Source: Microcaldota archaeon
GTDB taxonomy: Archaea > Micrarchaeota > Micrarchaeia > Micrarchaeales > Micrarchaeaceae
NCBI GenBank assembly: GCA_021848125.1
Contig: JAJZMY010000007.1
Location: forward strand, 1 to 46,281
Length of the DNA: 46,281 nt
Direction of reading: 5' to 3'
The notes beneath the pieces are model-generated. The model was given only the letters and a program-made list of their open reading frames with translations, was not told where the DNA came from and ran no database searches. Numbering within the stretch: the first letter of the stretch is position 1; each line of letters begins with the position of its first letter. Below are positions 1 to 8,654 of the stretch, piece after piece. A program made the translations under genes and the position numbers.

Positions 1-1469
1 ATATCCTTTTTTATTATTGCATTTTCAAGCATTTCGTGTTTTGATCCAATTATTTTTATTTCATCGCAGGAATCGCATTTCCATATTGGTATTGGAATGC
101 CCCAGTATCTTTGTCTTGATATGCACCAGTCAGGAGAAGTTTTTATAGCTTCATAAAACCATGTATTTGCAACATCAGGAATCCACTCTATTTTTTTATT
201 TTCTCTAAGCATTTTGGTTTTTAGTTTCTGCACATTAATAAACCATTGCTCAGTTGCCCTATAAATTAATTTAGTATTGCATCTCCAGCAATGAGGATAG
301 CTGTGCATTATATTTCCTAAAAATAATAAAGCATCAGCTTGTTTTAATTTAGATAATATTATTTTATTTGCTTCATTTGGCACTTTTATTTCAATATAAT
401 CTTTTAAAGTATATTTTCCATGTTCATCAACTGGAGAAAATAATGGTATTTTATATTTTTTTGACAATTTATAATCTTCAGGCCCATGCCCTGGCGCAAC
501 ATGAACCAATCCAGTCCCTTCATTTAAGCTGGCAAAATCTGGGTCTGCAATTACCTTATAAAATTTCTTTTCAATTTCATCAATATTTCCAAGAGGATTC
601 ATATATACTGTATTTTTCAGTTCGCTGCCATAAAAATTAGATTTTATTATAATATTTTTATTTGTTAATTTTACGAATTCATCTATTCTGCTTTTTGCAA
701 TAATGTAATTTTCATTTTCAGAACCAATCAGAACATATTCAGCATCGCTTTTAACTGCAATTGCCATATTTGCAACAAGCGTCCATGGCGTAGTTGTCCA
801 TATCACAAGATATGTATTTTCTAAGCTGTTTAATTTTATGTTTGTTTTTTTTATTTTGAATTTAACTAATATTGATGGATCTGTTTCATCGCTGTATTCA
901 ACTTCAGGACCTTGTGCAGATAATACTGTTTCGCAATGGGTGCAGTAAGCTAATGGTTCAAGATCTTTATAAAGCAAATTTTTTTCAGCAATTGCTTTAA
1001 AAATTGTCCATGCTTTTTCAATATATTCATTTTTATAAGGTAAATATAAATTTTCAAAGTCAAGTGAAATCCCAAATCTTTTAAAAGTTTTTACACCCAA
1101 TTCAACCTGGTGTTTTGCATATTTTTTGCATTCATCGATAAATTTATTAATTCCTATTTTCGTTTCAATTTCCATTTTTGAATTTAAATTCATTTGTTTT
1201 TCAACACTATGTTCTATTGGCAGTCCATGAACATCGAATCCTGCCCTGTCATATACATCGCCTAAATATCTTCTATATCTCAATACAATATCCTTTGTTG
1301 ATCCCACCCATATGTGGTGCCCTGCCAATTCTCCACTGGCATATGGGGGGCCGTCAAGAAAAAAAAATTTCTTTTTTTTGCTTTTATTAATTTCCCTTAT
1401 TTTTTCATTGATATTATTCTTAAACCAATATTCTAAAATAGTTTCTTCATTTTTTTTGAGATCAATCAC
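1..1469 (-). CDS. ileS: Isoleucyl-tRNA synthetase, N-terminal part (gene runs off the left edge)
   Basis: Charges tRNA-Ile with isoleucine in the cytoplasm. The frame is open from a GTG at 1469 (the only start after an in-frame stop near 1485) to base 1, about 489 residues. The translation shows the class I nucleotide-binding start (FLDGPPYASGEL), then FDVHGLPIE, the CP1 editing-domain signature WTTTPWTL, HCWRCNTKLIYRATEQWF, and DWCISRQRYWGIPIPIW near the window edge followed by a CDSC metal-type motif. These are IleRS landmarks in the right order. The KMSKS loop and anticodon-binding domain lie outside the window. The HIGH signature is not canonical: the stretch reads LAGHHIW where most archaeal enzymes have IHxGT/H, resembling the GxHH form of type 2 IleRS. 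It is divergent from the DUF373 gene across a short AT-rich promoter region. Product identity is secure; the GTG start is likely. Confidence 0.95.
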   Translation of the reverse strand, partial: MIDLKKNEETILEYWFKNNINEKIREINKSKKKKFFFLDGPPYASGELAGHHIWVGSTKDIVLRYRRYLGDVYDRAGFDVHGLPIEHSVEKQMNLNSKMEIETKIGINKFIDECKKYAKHQVELGVKTFKRFGISLDFENLYLPYKNEYIEKAWTIFKAIAEKNLLYKDLEPLAYCTHCETVLSAQGPEVEYSDETDPSILVKFKIKKTNIKLNSLENTYLVIWTTTPWTLVANMAIAVKSDAEYVLIGSENENYIIAKSRIDEFVKLTNKNIIIKSNFYGSELKNTVYMNPLGNIDEIEKKFYKVIADPDFASLNEGTGLVHVAPGHGPEDYKLSKKYKIPLFSPVDEHGKYTLKDYIEIKVPNEANKIILSKLKQADALLFLGNIMHSYPHCWRCNTKLIYRATEQWFINVQKLKTKMLRENKKIEWIPDVANTWFYEAIKTSPDWCISRQRYWGIPIPIWKCDSCDEIKIIGSKHEMLENAIIKKD

Positions 1470-1614
1470 AATTCCACTCTTTTTTTATTTTTTTTATATA
1501 ACTTTTAATAATATATTATATAAATATAATTTATAAAGTTATAATCTTAGATATAATAAATAATAAAAATAATATTATAAATAATTTATTTAAAATTTTG
1601 AACATTAAGATTTT
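1470..1614. promoter_or_regulatory. Divergent intergenic promoter region (ileS / DUF373)
   Basis: This is 145 bases of almost pure A/T between two genes transcribed away from each other. It contains several TATA-like tracts, for example around 1516-1525 and 1575-1592. At least one archaeal TBP site per direction is expected here, but so many tracts match that individual boxes cannot be assigned with confidence. Confidence 0.4.
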
Positions 1615-2835
1615 ATGAGCGAGAGAATATTAGTATTATGCGTTGATATTGATAATGATCTTTATAGAAAAACAGGCATAAGCGGGCCTGTAATTGGCAG
1701 GATCAACAATTTAAATTCAGCTGTAAAATTGGCACTGGCAGATCCTCAGGATTCAGATGCCAATGCAATATTTGAGGCAATTAAAAAATATGACACAATG
1801 AAAGCAGACGGATTTGATGTTATTCTTGCCACTATAAGTGGTGCTGAAAAAGAAGGATATTTTGCAGATGTTGAAATATCTCGGCAAATAGACAAAATTT
1901 TAGACAGATTTAAAATAGATTCCTGCATACTTGTCACTGACGGGGCAAGCGACAATAGAGTAATACCTTTATTGAAAACAAGAATAAAGATAAACAGCGT
2001 TGACATTGTGAGAGTTAAAACAGCAGAAGAATTTGAAAACACTTATTTTACAATACTGGAAAAATTAAAAGAGCCTCATTATGCAAGAATTGTATTTGGA
2101 ATTCCTGCTGTGCTGCTTTTGTTGTTTGCAATAAGTTATTATTTCAATTTTGGATGGCAATTGCCAATTGCATTAATAGGTATTTATCTATTAATTAAGG
2201 GATTTGGATTGGAAGAAAGCTTTGTGTCTTCATTTAGAGGCCTTGGATTCAGCATTGACAGATTTAGCTTTATTTTTTATATAAGCACAATATTATTCAC
2301 AGTAATAAGCCTTATTATTGGTTTTCAGAATTATTCTATTATGAAAGCAACTACAAGCAATTTAATAGTTTTATTTTCTTATTCAATTGAAGGATTTCTT
2401 CTTTTGTTTCCAATTGCAATAACATTATACTTGATTGGAAGGATAATTGACCTAGAAAACAAGCATTTGCGGTATAAAGCAATAAACAATGGCATTTATA
2501 TAGGCTATATTATTATAACAATTGCTATTTTGTATTTAACAGTATCTTGGATAATAGGCCAAATATTTTTCTGGCAGTATCTTGCTTTTGATACAATTGC
2601 AATAGTTATTGGCTATGGCATCAGCAAACTAAGCTCATTCTTAAAACAAAGTGCAATAAATAAATCAAAAATTAAAGGAAAATATGTACTAAACGAGCTG
2701 GGAGGTTATATTGGGAAAATAACTGCATTTGATGTAAAAAGAGGCAAAATGCTGATAAAAACAGACTATAATACAATAATAAAATTTGATATTGACAGAA
2801 TTATTAATATCAGCGATAAGGTATTGGTTAAGTAA
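1615..2835 (+). CDS. DUF373 family integral membrane protein
   Basis: A 406-residue archaeal membrane protein of the DUF373 family; its biochemical function is unknown. Residues 1-155 form a soluble domain that starts ILVLCVDIDNDLYRKTGI, the family's characteristic opening, and contains the DxDxD-like acidic start and an SGAEKEGYFAD segment. From about residue 155 there are six or seven hydrophobic helices (first helix near IVFGIPAVLLLLFAISYYF). The C-terminal 60 residues are soluble again and end in a small beta-rich domain (LGGYIGKITAFDVKRGK). Length and layout fit the family. It diverges from ileS and precedes the rnp1-ribosomal block by about 200 bases, so it probably has its own transcript. 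The assignment rests on recognising the N-terminal signature. Confidence 0.88.
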   Translation: MSERILVLCVDIDNDLYRKTGISGPVIGRINNLNSAVKLALADPQDSDANAIFEAIKKYDTMKADGFDVILATISGAEKEGYFADVEISRQIDKILDRFKIDSCILVTDGASDNRVIPLLKTRIKINSVDIVRVKTAEEFENTYFTILEKLKEPHYARIVFGIPAVLLLLFAISYYFNFGWQLPIALIGIYLLIKGFGLEESFVSSFRGLGFSIDRFSFIFYISTILFTVISLIIGFQNYSIMKATTSNLIVLFSYSIEGFLLLFPIAITLYLIGRIIDLENKHLRYKAINNGIYIGYIIITIAILYLTVSWIIGQIFFWQYLAFDTIAIVIGYGISKLSSFLKQSAINKSKIKGKYVLNELGGYIGKITAFDVKRGKMLIKTDYNTIIKFDIDRIINISDKVLVK

Positions 2836-3038
2836 AAAATAGACTGAAATTATTTTGATCGTGATATATTATTTTCATACTTTTTGATTGTTAAAATATC
2901 TTAATTAATTTGTATTTTAAAAATTTGAACATATACTTAAAAAATTAAATAAAACCTCTAAATAAGTTAATATATTAGATTAATAAATAGACAAACGGCA
3001 ATAAATATTTTTTACAAAAAAAGGAAAGGTTTAAATTT

Positions 3039-3317
3039 ATGTATAACAATAAAAATATACTATTGCACGAATTTATAAATCTTCGTGTAAAAATAATTAA
3101 TAGTTCTGACATATATCAATCAGGCTTAGAAGGCATTGTAATAGATGAAACAAAAAATCTCTTAATTATTAATACTAAAAAAGGTATTGAGAAAATAGTT
3201 AAAAAAATCTCTGTATTTAAATTTACAGACGGAAAAAATACCTTTATTATAAATGGAAGGGATATAAATTATAAACCTTATGAACGTATTGAGAAATGTA
3301 TTAAACTAATAAAATAA
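3039..3317 (+). CDS. rnp1: RNase P protein component 1 (Rpp29/Pop4 homologue)
   Basis: A 92-residue protein component of archaeal RNase P, which trims the 5' leader of pre-tRNAs. The Rpp29 pattern is visible: HEFINLRVKIINS, then GLEGIVIDETKNLLIINT, then a strand pair (KKISVFKF) and a C-terminal helix with YERIEKCIK. It forms an Sm-like beta barrel in known homologues. Location supports the call: in archaea rnp1 commonly sits directly upstream of the uS17 gene, as here (71-base gap). A purine-rich GGAAAGG tract lies a few bases ahead of the ATG, and an AT box near 2999-3013 could be the TATA element of the whole ribosomal block. The protein is slightly short for the family but no core element is missing. 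Confidence 0.9.
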   Translation: MYNNKNILLHEFINLRVKIINSSDIYQSGLEGIVIDETKNLLIINTKKGIEKIVKKISVFKFTDGKNTFIINGRDINYKPYERIEKCIKLIK

Positions 3318-3388
3318 ACTAAGTATTATAAAATTTACAAAAAACGCGTTTTTACTTATTAAAATTAAAGGATTAATATTTATTATAT

Positions 3389-3712
3389 ATGATTTTTATG
3401 GAATGCAAGGATATTAAATGCCCAATACATGGCAATTTAAAAATTCACAACTTAAAATTCAAAGGTATTGTTGTTAGTGACAAGGCTGAGAAATCAGTCA
3501 CTGTTGAAAGAGAGTATTCAATATTTCTTCCAAAATATGAAAGATCTTTAAGAAATACATCAAAAATCCATGCATATAATCCAAAATGCATAAATGCAAA
3601 AACAGGAGATAAAGTTATTATTGCAAATACTAGAAGATTAAGCAAAACAAAATCTTTTGTTGTGACTAAAATAATAAATAATAAAACTAATGAAGAAGAG
3701 GAAGAAAAATAA
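3389..3712 (+). CDS. rps17: Small ribosomal subunit protein uS17
   Basis: A primary 16S rRNA-binding protein of the 30S subunit. The archaeal/eukaryotic N-terminus [10 protein letters not shown] is followed by the S17 OB-fold core: [19 protein letters not shown], then [16 protein letters not shown], then [21 protein letters not shown]. The short acidic C-terminal tail (EEEEEK) is extra. Two starts are possible, ATG 3389 or ATG 3398; the second leaves the metal-site-like C-x-D-x-x-C-P-x-H-G motif at the very N-terminus as in other archaea. It is followed by uL14 after 15 bases, the conserved archaeal order. Confidence 0.95.
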   Translation: MIFMECKDIKCPIHGNLKIHNLKFKGIVVSDKAEKSVTVEREYSIFLPKYERSLRNTSKIHAYNPKCINAKTGDKVIIANTRRLSKTKSFVVTKIINNKTNEEEEEK

Positions 3713-3727
3713 TAGTAGGTAATTTAA

Positions 3728-4126
3728 ATGAAAGGTTTGTCAACACATATTTCAAAAGCTGTAACAATCGGATCTGTTTTAACATGTGCAGATAACAGCG
3801 GCGCAAAAACAGTTATGATGATCGGCAGAATCGGCAAATCAGGAAAACGGGGAAAACTGGTTAGCGCTGGAATTGGAGATATTATTATGGCAAGCGTAAA
3901 AACAGGGGATGTTAAATATGTTAAAAAAATAGTAAGATCAGTTATTATAAGACAAAAACAGCCAATAAGAAGATTGAATGGACTGAGAGTAAAATTTGAG
4001 GATAATGCAGTAATACTTTTATCAGATACTAATCTGCCAATTGGAACAGAGGTAAAAGGGGCAATGGCAAGAGAAGTTATTGAAAGAAATCTAAAACTTG
4101 CAGGAATTGCATCCAGAGTGATATAA
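3728..4126 (+). CDS. rpl14: Large ribosomal subunit protein uL14
   Basis: A 132-residue 50S protein at the subunit interface near the factor-binding site. Conserved L14 segments are all present: GSVLTCADNSGAKTVMMI, GDIIMASVKTG, RSVIIRQKQPIRR, and VKFEDNAVILL followed by GTEVKGAMAREV. Length is the family norm. The ATG follows an AGGT-containing stretch. Its stop TAA (4124-4126) abuts the ATG of uL24, so the two are almost certainly translated from one mRNA with coupling. Confidence 0.97.
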   Translation: MKGLSTHISKAVTIGSVLTCADNSGAKTVMMIGRIGKSGKRGKLVSAGIGDIIMASVKTGDVKYVKKIVRSVIIRQKQPIRRLNGLRVKFEDNAVILLSDTNLPIGTEVKGAMAREVIERNLKLAGIASRVI

Positions 4127-4630
4127 ATGAAGATGATTCAATCTAGCAAACCAAGAAAACAGAGAAAATTTAGATTTAATGCACCACTTCATATTAAACA
4201 GCATTTTGCCCATGCACATATTGAAAAAGAACTAAAAGAAAAACTGAAAATTAAAAAAAGATCAATTCAGATTTCAAAAGGGGATAGTGTCAAAATAATT
4301 AGGGGCTTAAAAAAGGGATCTAGCGGAAAAGTGATTAAAGTTGATCTGAATAAATCAAGGTTATTTATTGATTCATTGAATAGAAAAAATGCAAAAGGAA
4401 AAGAACATAATATACCAATAAATATTAATAATGTTTATATAACTGATTTGAATCTTAGCGATAAACTAAGACTTAAAAAATTAAGCATCAGCAAAACAGT
4501 TCTGGAAAATCAAGTAAATAATAAGACAGAAAAGAAAAACCAGGTTAATGAAGAAATTAATAAAAATAAAGAAAATGAAGACGCTAATGCTAATAAAGAT
4601 AATAAAAAAGATACAGATAATAAAATTTAG
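4127..4630 (+). CDS. rpl24: Large ribosomal subunit protein uL24, with a low-complexity tail
   Basis: A 50S assembly-initiator protein with a KOW/SH3-like domain. Evidence: the N-terminal RKQRKFRFNAPLHIKQ segment typical of archaeal/eukaryotic L24/L26, then the KOW motif ISKGDSVKIIRGLKKGSSGK and VYITDLNL. Residues 1-125 are the conserved protein. The last roughly 40 residues are an Asn/Lys/Glu-rich extension (repeats of NK, NE and NKEN) with no counterpart in ordinary uL24; such tails are a composition effect in very AT-rich genomes or an unstructured rRNA-binding arm. A GTGATAT element in the end of uL14 is the likely ribosome binding site. Confidence 0.95.
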   Translation: MKMIQSSKPRKQRKFRFNAPLHIKQHFAHAHIEKELKEKLKIKKRSIQISKGDSVKIIRGLKKGSSGKVIKVDLNKSRLFIDSLNRKNAKGKEHNIPININNVYITDLNLSDKLRLKKLSISKTVLENQVNNKTEKKNQVNEEINKNKENEDANANKDNKKDTDNKI

Positions 4631-4638
4631 ATGATTTG

Positions 4639-5319
4639 ATGGGAAGAAAAGGAAATAAAAGACATATGAAATCTTTAAATTCACCGGCTTATTATGCAAT
4701 ATCAAAAAAACACAACAAATATACAACAAAGCAAACATGCGGAAAACACAGCAAAGAACGATCAATCCCGTTGCTTTTATTTATAAGAGATAAATTAAAT
4801 TTAAGTGATAGAAAAGTAGAAATAATTAAAATAATCAAGCAGGGTTTTATTAGGGTAAATGGAAAAATAATCAAGGATTACAGATTTCCTATCGGACTGA
4901 ATGATATTATAAATATTGATAAATTAAACAAAAGTTATAAAGTATCAATTGACACAAAATCGCATTTTGCTTTTGAAGAAATTAAAGGAAATGAAACATT
5001 ATCAAGAATATGCAAGGTAATTAGAAAATACAAGGTTAAAAATGATATAATAATGATAGGACTTCATGACGGAACAAATATTAAGGGGTCAAAGGACATT
5101 AATGTAAATGACTCGGTAATAATAACCAATGATAAAAAGATAAGCAAAGTGCTGGCATTGAAAAAAAATGCCAAATGCTTTATTATTAGCGGTGTTCATG
5201 TAGGAAACATAGGAACATTAAATGAAATAAAAAATCTGGAAAATAAAAAACAAGTAATAATAAAAAAAGAGAATAATGAATTTGAAACATCATTAAAAAA
5301 TATAATGATAATTGAATAA
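4639..5319 (+). CDS. rps4e: Small ribosomal subunit protein eS4
   Basis: An archaeal/eukaryotic-specific 30S protein of about 226 residues. It starts MGRKGNKRHMKSLNSP, matching the family's N-terminus. It carries an S4-type RNA-binding domain (SIPLLLFIRDKLNLSDRKVE, then GFIRVNGKIIKDYRFPIG) and a C-terminal KOW-like domain (FIISGVHVGNIGTL). A TTG three bases upstream is in frame, but the ATG at 4639 begins the conserved sequence. The family is absent from bacteria, which supports the domain assignment of the window. It lies 8 bases after uL24 and 36 bases before uL5. Confidence 0.96.
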   Translation: MGRKGNKRHMKSLNSPAYYAISKKHNKYTTKQTCGKHSKERSIPLLLFIRDKLNLSDRKVEIIKIIKQGFIRVNGKIIKDYRFPIGLNDIINIDKLNKSYKVSIDTKSHFAFEEIKGNETLSRICKVIRKYKVKNDIIMIGLHDGTNIKGSKDINVNDSVIITNDKKISKVLALKKNAKCFIISGVHVGNIGTLNEIKNLENKKQVIIKKENNEFETSLKNIMIIE

Positions 5320-5355
5320 ATAACAAAAATTAATGATACATAGGAATAGATTAGT

Positions 5356-5919
5356 ATGGCTAATAAAATTACTACTAAAAACATTAGTAAAAAAAATCAA
5401 GAAAATAAAATAAATCCAATGTCAAGTATTTTAATAGACAAGGTTGTAATAAATATAGGCACTGGAAATATTGAAGAAAATCAGTCGAATGCAAAGCAAT
5501 TATTAGAAATTATTACAAACAAAAAGCCTGCGAATGAGCTTTCAAAGACAAGAAATCCTTCATTTAAAATTTCAAAAGGCCAAAAAATAGGGGCTTTTGT
5601 AACAATCAGAAATAAAGACATAAAACCATTATTAACTAAATTATTTGATGCTGTCAATTTTACAATAAATCCAAAGAGCATTTCTATAAACAGTTTGAGT
5701 TTTGGAATAAAAGAATATATTGATATACCAAATGTAAAATATAATCCAAAAATAGGGATGATTGGAATGAATGTTAATATCTCATTTAAGAGAAGGGGTT
5801 TCAGAGTAAAATTAAGAAAAATAAAGAATGCAAAAATATCAAAAAAACATGGAATAATATCTATTAATGACATTCAAAATTATTTAAAAGAAAATTATAA
5901 TGTTTCAATGGCTGAATAA
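5356..5919 (+). CDS. rpl5: Large ribosomal subunit protein uL5
   Basis: A 50S protein contacting 5S rRNA and the P-site tRNA. The L5 core is clear: VVINIGTGN, then KTRNPSFKISKGQKIGAFVTIR, then KSISINSLSFGIKEYIDIPN and GMNVNISFKRRGFRVK. The first 21 residues are an Asn/Lys-rich extension. An alternative ATG at 5419 would give a start (MSSILIDKVVINIG) closer to other archaeal L5 proteins, so the true start is uncertain. It sits between eS4 and uS14, the standard order, with 2 bases before the uS14 ATG. Confidence 0.95.
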   Translation: MANKITTKNISKKNQENKINPMSSILIDKVVINIGTGNIEENQSNAKQLLEIITNKKPANELSKTRNPSFKISKGQKIGAFVTIRNKDIKPLLTKLFDAVNFTINPKSISINSLSFGIKEYIDIPNVKYNPKIGMIGMNVNISFKRRGFRVKLRKIKNAKISKKHGIISINDIQNYLKENYNVSMAE

Positions 5920-5921
5920 TT

Positions 5922-6080
5922 ATGAAAGTAAATGAAAATGTAAAATATAAAGGAAAGGGATTAAGAAAATGTAAAATATGTGGATCAAGCAGAGCACTTA
6001 TAAGATCATATCATTTGTTTATCTGCAGAAGATGTTTCAGAGAAGTTGCTCCTAAAATAGGCTTTAATAAATATGGTTGA
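5922..6080 (+). CDS. rps14: Small ribosomal subunit protein uS14, zinc-binding form
   Basis: A very short gene (52 codons plus stop) for the 30S head protein uS14. The translation contains KGLRKCKICGSSRALIRS, HLFICRRCFREVAPKIGF and the ending NKYG. The paired CxxC motifs form the zinc ribbon of the archaeal/eukaryotic S29-type protein. The conserved C-terminal Gly-Phe-x-Lys-Tyr pattern is present. It starts 2 bases after the uL5 stop and is followed by uS8, as expected for the operon. Confidence 0.95.
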   Translation: MKVNENVKYKGKGLRKCKICGSSRALIRSYHLFICRRCFREVAPKIGFNKYG

Positions 6081-6085
6081 AAATT

Positions 6086-6469
6086 ATGGTAGACTTATTA
6101 GCTGATGCAATTAATACAATAAAAACAAATGAAAGAATTGGCAGAAGAGAATGTATAATAAATTCTACAAAATTAATAAAATCAGTTTTAGAGGTTATGA
6201 AAAAAAATGAATATGTAAAGGATTTTAATGAATTTGAACAAGGCCATGTTAAAAAATTAAAAGTAAGCTTATCAAACAAAATAAATGCGATTGGAATCAT
6301 AAAACCAAGGCATGCAATATCAAAAGATGAATTCCAGAAATATGAATCTAGGTATATATTAAGCAAGGACTTTGGAATACTTATAGTATCAACATCGCGT
6401 GGATTATTAACAAACAAGGAAGCAAAATTAAATAATATTGGAGGAAGACTTATTTTATATGTTTATTAA
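6086..6469 (+). CDS. rps8: Small ribosomal subunit protein uS8
   Basis: A 30S protein that binds the central domain of 16S rRNA. Recognisable elements are LLADAINTIKTNERIGRREC at the start, KYVKD-like NEYVKDFNEFEQG, IKPRHAISKDEFQKYE, and the diagnostic C-terminal GILIVSTSRGLLTNKEA. Length (127 residues) is typical of archaea. A TTG at 6077 is in frame and overlaps the uS14 stop, but the ATG at 6086 starts the conserved sequence. It is part of the ribosomal operon. Confidence 0.95.
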   Translation: MVDLLADAINTIKTNERIGRRECIINSTKLIKSVLEVMKKNEYVKDFNEFEQGHVKKLKVSLSNKINAIGIIKPRHAISKDEFQKYESRYILSKDFGILIVSTSRGLLTNKEAKLNNIGGRLILYVY

Positions 6470-6482
6470 TTTTATTTTATAA

Positions 6483-7013
6483 ATGATGATTATGATTTCT
6501 TTACAAATTAAACCAGACACAAAAGTTGAAATTAAAAATAATGAAATAAAAATCAGCGGAAAACTGGGTAATAATACAAGGAAATTTAATGATTTATTAT
6601 TAAATGTGAAAATCCAGGATAATAATATTATTATAGATTCAAATAAAATTAAAAAATTAGAAAAAAAAGCAGCAAAAATAGAGCAAACAATTGCAAAAGA
6701 ATTAACAAATGATATGAATGGTGTGCAGAATTACTTCGAAATAAATATGCAGACTGTTTCAGCACATTTTCCAATTACTGCTGAAGTTTCTGACAAAATG
6801 TTTAATATTAAAAATATAATAGGAGAAAGAGCAAAAAGATCAGCAACCATTCTCGGAGACACTAAAATAGATATAAATGGTCAAAAAATTAAAATTTACG
6901 GAACAAGCCTTGACAATGTAGCTCAAACAGCAGCAAATATTAGGAAAATATGCAAAATTAGAAATAAGGATGAAAGAGTATTTCAAGATGGTATCTATTA
7001 TGCAATGGAATAA
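6483..7013 (+). CDS. rpl6: Large ribosomal subunit protein uL6
   Basis: A 50S protein near the sarcin-ricin loop. The archaeal L6 pattern is visible: ISGKLGNNTRKFND at the first domain, QTVSAHFPITAEV, then NIKNIIGERAKRSATILG and GTSLDNVAQTAANIRKICK, closing with DERVFQDGIYY, the typical C-terminal signature. Three ATGs lie within the first four codons (6483, 6486, 6492); any could be used. Length of 176 residues is normal. It precedes eL32 by 59 bases. Confidence 0.94.
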   Translation: MMIMISLQIKPDTKVEIKNNEIKISGKLGNNTRKFNDLLLNVKIQDNNIIIDSNKIKKLEKKAAKIEQTIAKELTNDMNGVQNYFEINMQTVSAHFPITAEVSDKMFNIKNIIGERAKRSATILGDTKIDINGQKIKIYGTSLDNVAQTAANIRKICKIRNKDERVFQDGIYYAME

Positions 7014-7072
7014 ACGAAAAATCAAAAAGAATAACAGATTATAAAAAAGTATATTAAAATATAAATGATAAT

Positions 7073-7540
7073 ATGGTTCAGATAAAAAAAAGAAAACACC
7101 CCAAATTCAATATTCCAAATTTCGGTACAAAAAAGCGAAAACGAGTAAAAGCAAGATGGAGAAAACAAAGAGGCATTGATAATAAGAAAAGAGTTAAAAA
7201 GAATTTTATGGGCGCAGAACCAACAATAGGCTGGGGAAATAAAAAAGAAATAAAAGGACTAAGAATAAATAATAAAAAACCTGTTTTAATCAAGAATATT
7301 AATGAATTTAAACATAAATTAAAGGAATTTGAAAATGAAAAACAGAATTATCTGTTTATACTTTCTCATGATTTAGGGATGAAAAAAAGACTAGAATTAA
7401 TTAATTTAGCAAAACAAAATAATATAAAGGTGTCAAATAAAAATATAAATGAAGATTTACTAAATAAAATAAAAAATAAGCAACTAAATAATAATAAAAA
7501 AGAACCTGATAAAAAGCCAAACACAGAGGCATTGAAGTAA
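7073..7540 (+). CDS. rpl32e: Large ribosomal subunit protein eL32
   Basis: An archaeal/eukaryotic 50S protein. The family core is visible: HPKFNIPNFGTKKRKRVKARWRKQRGIDNK (residues about 9-38 in sequence), NFMGAEPTIGWGNKKEIKGL, and a C-terminal helix-strand with NYLFILSHDLGMKKRLELI. The last 30 residues are a Lys/Asn-rich tail absent from ordinary eL32. An ATG two codons further is not present, so the start at 7073 is secure. It is followed by eL19 after 28 bases. Confidence 0.93.
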   Translation: MVQIKKRKHPKFNIPNFGTKKRKRVKARWRKQRGIDNKKRVKKNFMGAEPTIGWGNKKEIKGLRINNKKPVLIKNINEFKHKLKEFENEKQNYLFILSHDLGMKKRLELINLAKQNNIKVSNKNINEDLLNKIKNKQLNNNKKEPDKKPNTEALK

Positions 7541-7568
7541 AAATATAAAATAGTATATGGGATAAAAA

Positions 7569-8036
7569 ATGAAACTTGTCAAAAGAATTGCAAAAAAAAT
7601 AACAAAAAAAGGAATTAATAAAATTAAATTCAAACCTATTGCAATTGAAGATATTAAAAAAGCATTAACAAGAGAAGATGTAAAAAAGCTGATAAAAGAT
7701 GGAAATATAATTATTAAAAAAGACAAACATAATTTAAGCTTTCATTCAAAAGTTCTGAAATATAAAAGAAAGCAAGGTAGATCACGGGGGCCTGGAAGAA
7801 GAAAAGGCACTAAAAATGCAAGAGGCGTTATTAGCTATATGAAAAAAATCCGCGCACAAAGAAGAATCCTAAAAAAATTAAAAAATGAAAAAATGATCAA
7901 TAATGAACTATTTAAATCCTTTAATAAACTTGTTAAAGGAAATATTTTTGCAACAAAAATATCTTTGCTAAACCATATTAAAAGCAATGGTGTTAATCTT
8001 TCAGATGAAAAAATAAATGAATTAAAGCATATATAA
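7569..8036 (+). CDS. rpl19e: Large ribosomal subunit protein eL19
   Basis: An archaeal/eukaryotic 50S protein that helps bridge the subunits. Evidence: the helical N-terminus (KRIAKKITKKGINKIKFKP), AIEDIKKALTREDVKKLIKDG, then the strongly conserved basic segment KQGRSRGPGRRKGTKNAR and the long C-terminal helix with RAQRRILKKLK. Length is typical of archaea (about 150). It is in the operon between eL32 and uL18. Confidence 0.95.
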   Translation: MKLVKRIAKKITKKGINKIKFKPIAIEDIKKALTREDVKKLIKDGNIIIKKDKHNLSFHSKVLKYKRKQGRSRGPGRRKGTKNARGVISYMKKIRAQRRILKKLKNEKMINNELFKSFNKLVKGNIFATKISLLNHIKSNGVNLSDEKINELKHI

Positions 8037-8069
8037 CAATATAATATGAGCAAATAACTAAAAGATTTT

Positions 8070-8636
8070 ATGATTGAAGTTAAAAAAAGGAGAAAACAAG
8101 CAGTAACAAATTACAGAAAAAGAATAAAGCTTTTAAAATCAGGCCTGCCTATAGTTACTGTCAGAAAAAGCAATAAAAACATTATAATGCAGATAAGGCA
8201 GTATGATACAAAAGGGGATAAAATCACATTAAGTGTTATTTCAAAAAAATTAGAGGATTTTGGATGGAACCCAAAATCAAATATTCCAACAGCATATTTA
8301 ACAGGTTTCTTGCTTGCAAAAGAATTAAAATCAAAAAATTCAGAACTGCTTTCAAAAAAATTTGTCCTTGATATTGGTCTTTACAGGCCGACAAAAAATT
8401 CAGTTGTTTTTGCAGCTGCAAAAGGCGCGATTGACAATGGACTGAATATATTGAGCAATATTTCATTTGATGAAGACAGATTACGCGGAAAAAGCATTTT
8501 AGAATATGCAAATAAAATGTCTGCTGAAAATCAAAATAAATTTGCAGTGCATTTTTCATCATATAATACAAAAAATATTGATGTTAAGCAATTAGATAAA
8601 TTATTTGAACAAATAAAACAAAAATTAAGTGGTTAA
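8070..8636 (+). CDS. rpl18: Large ribosomal subunit protein uL18
   Basis: A 5S rRNA-binding protein of the 50S subunit, archaeal/eukaryotic L5e-type length (188 residues). Motifs: YRKRIKLLKSGLPIVTVRKS at the N-terminus, IMQIRQYDTKGDKITLSVIS, IPTAYLTGFLLAKE, VLDIGLYRPTKNSVVFAAAKGAIDNGLNI, which are hallmark segments. Its stop codon abuts an in-frame TTG that could start uS5, so the pair is tightly coupled. Confidence 0.96.
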   Translation: MIEVKKRRKQAVTNYRKRIKLLKSGLPIVTVRKSNKNIIMQIRQYDTKGDKITLSVISKKLEDFGWNPKSNIPTAYLTGFLLAKELKSKNSELLSKKFVLDIGLYRPTKNSVVFAAAKGAIDNGLNILSNISFDEDRLRGKSILEYANKMSAENQNKFAVHFSSYNTKNIDVKQLDKLFEQIKQKLSG

Positions 8637-8654
8637 TTGGAAGAACAATTTATA

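Noticed and set aside
368-640. Plus-strand frames within the ileS region
   Set aside because: They lie antisense to the clear IleRS reading frame, which is continuous from base 1469 to 1.
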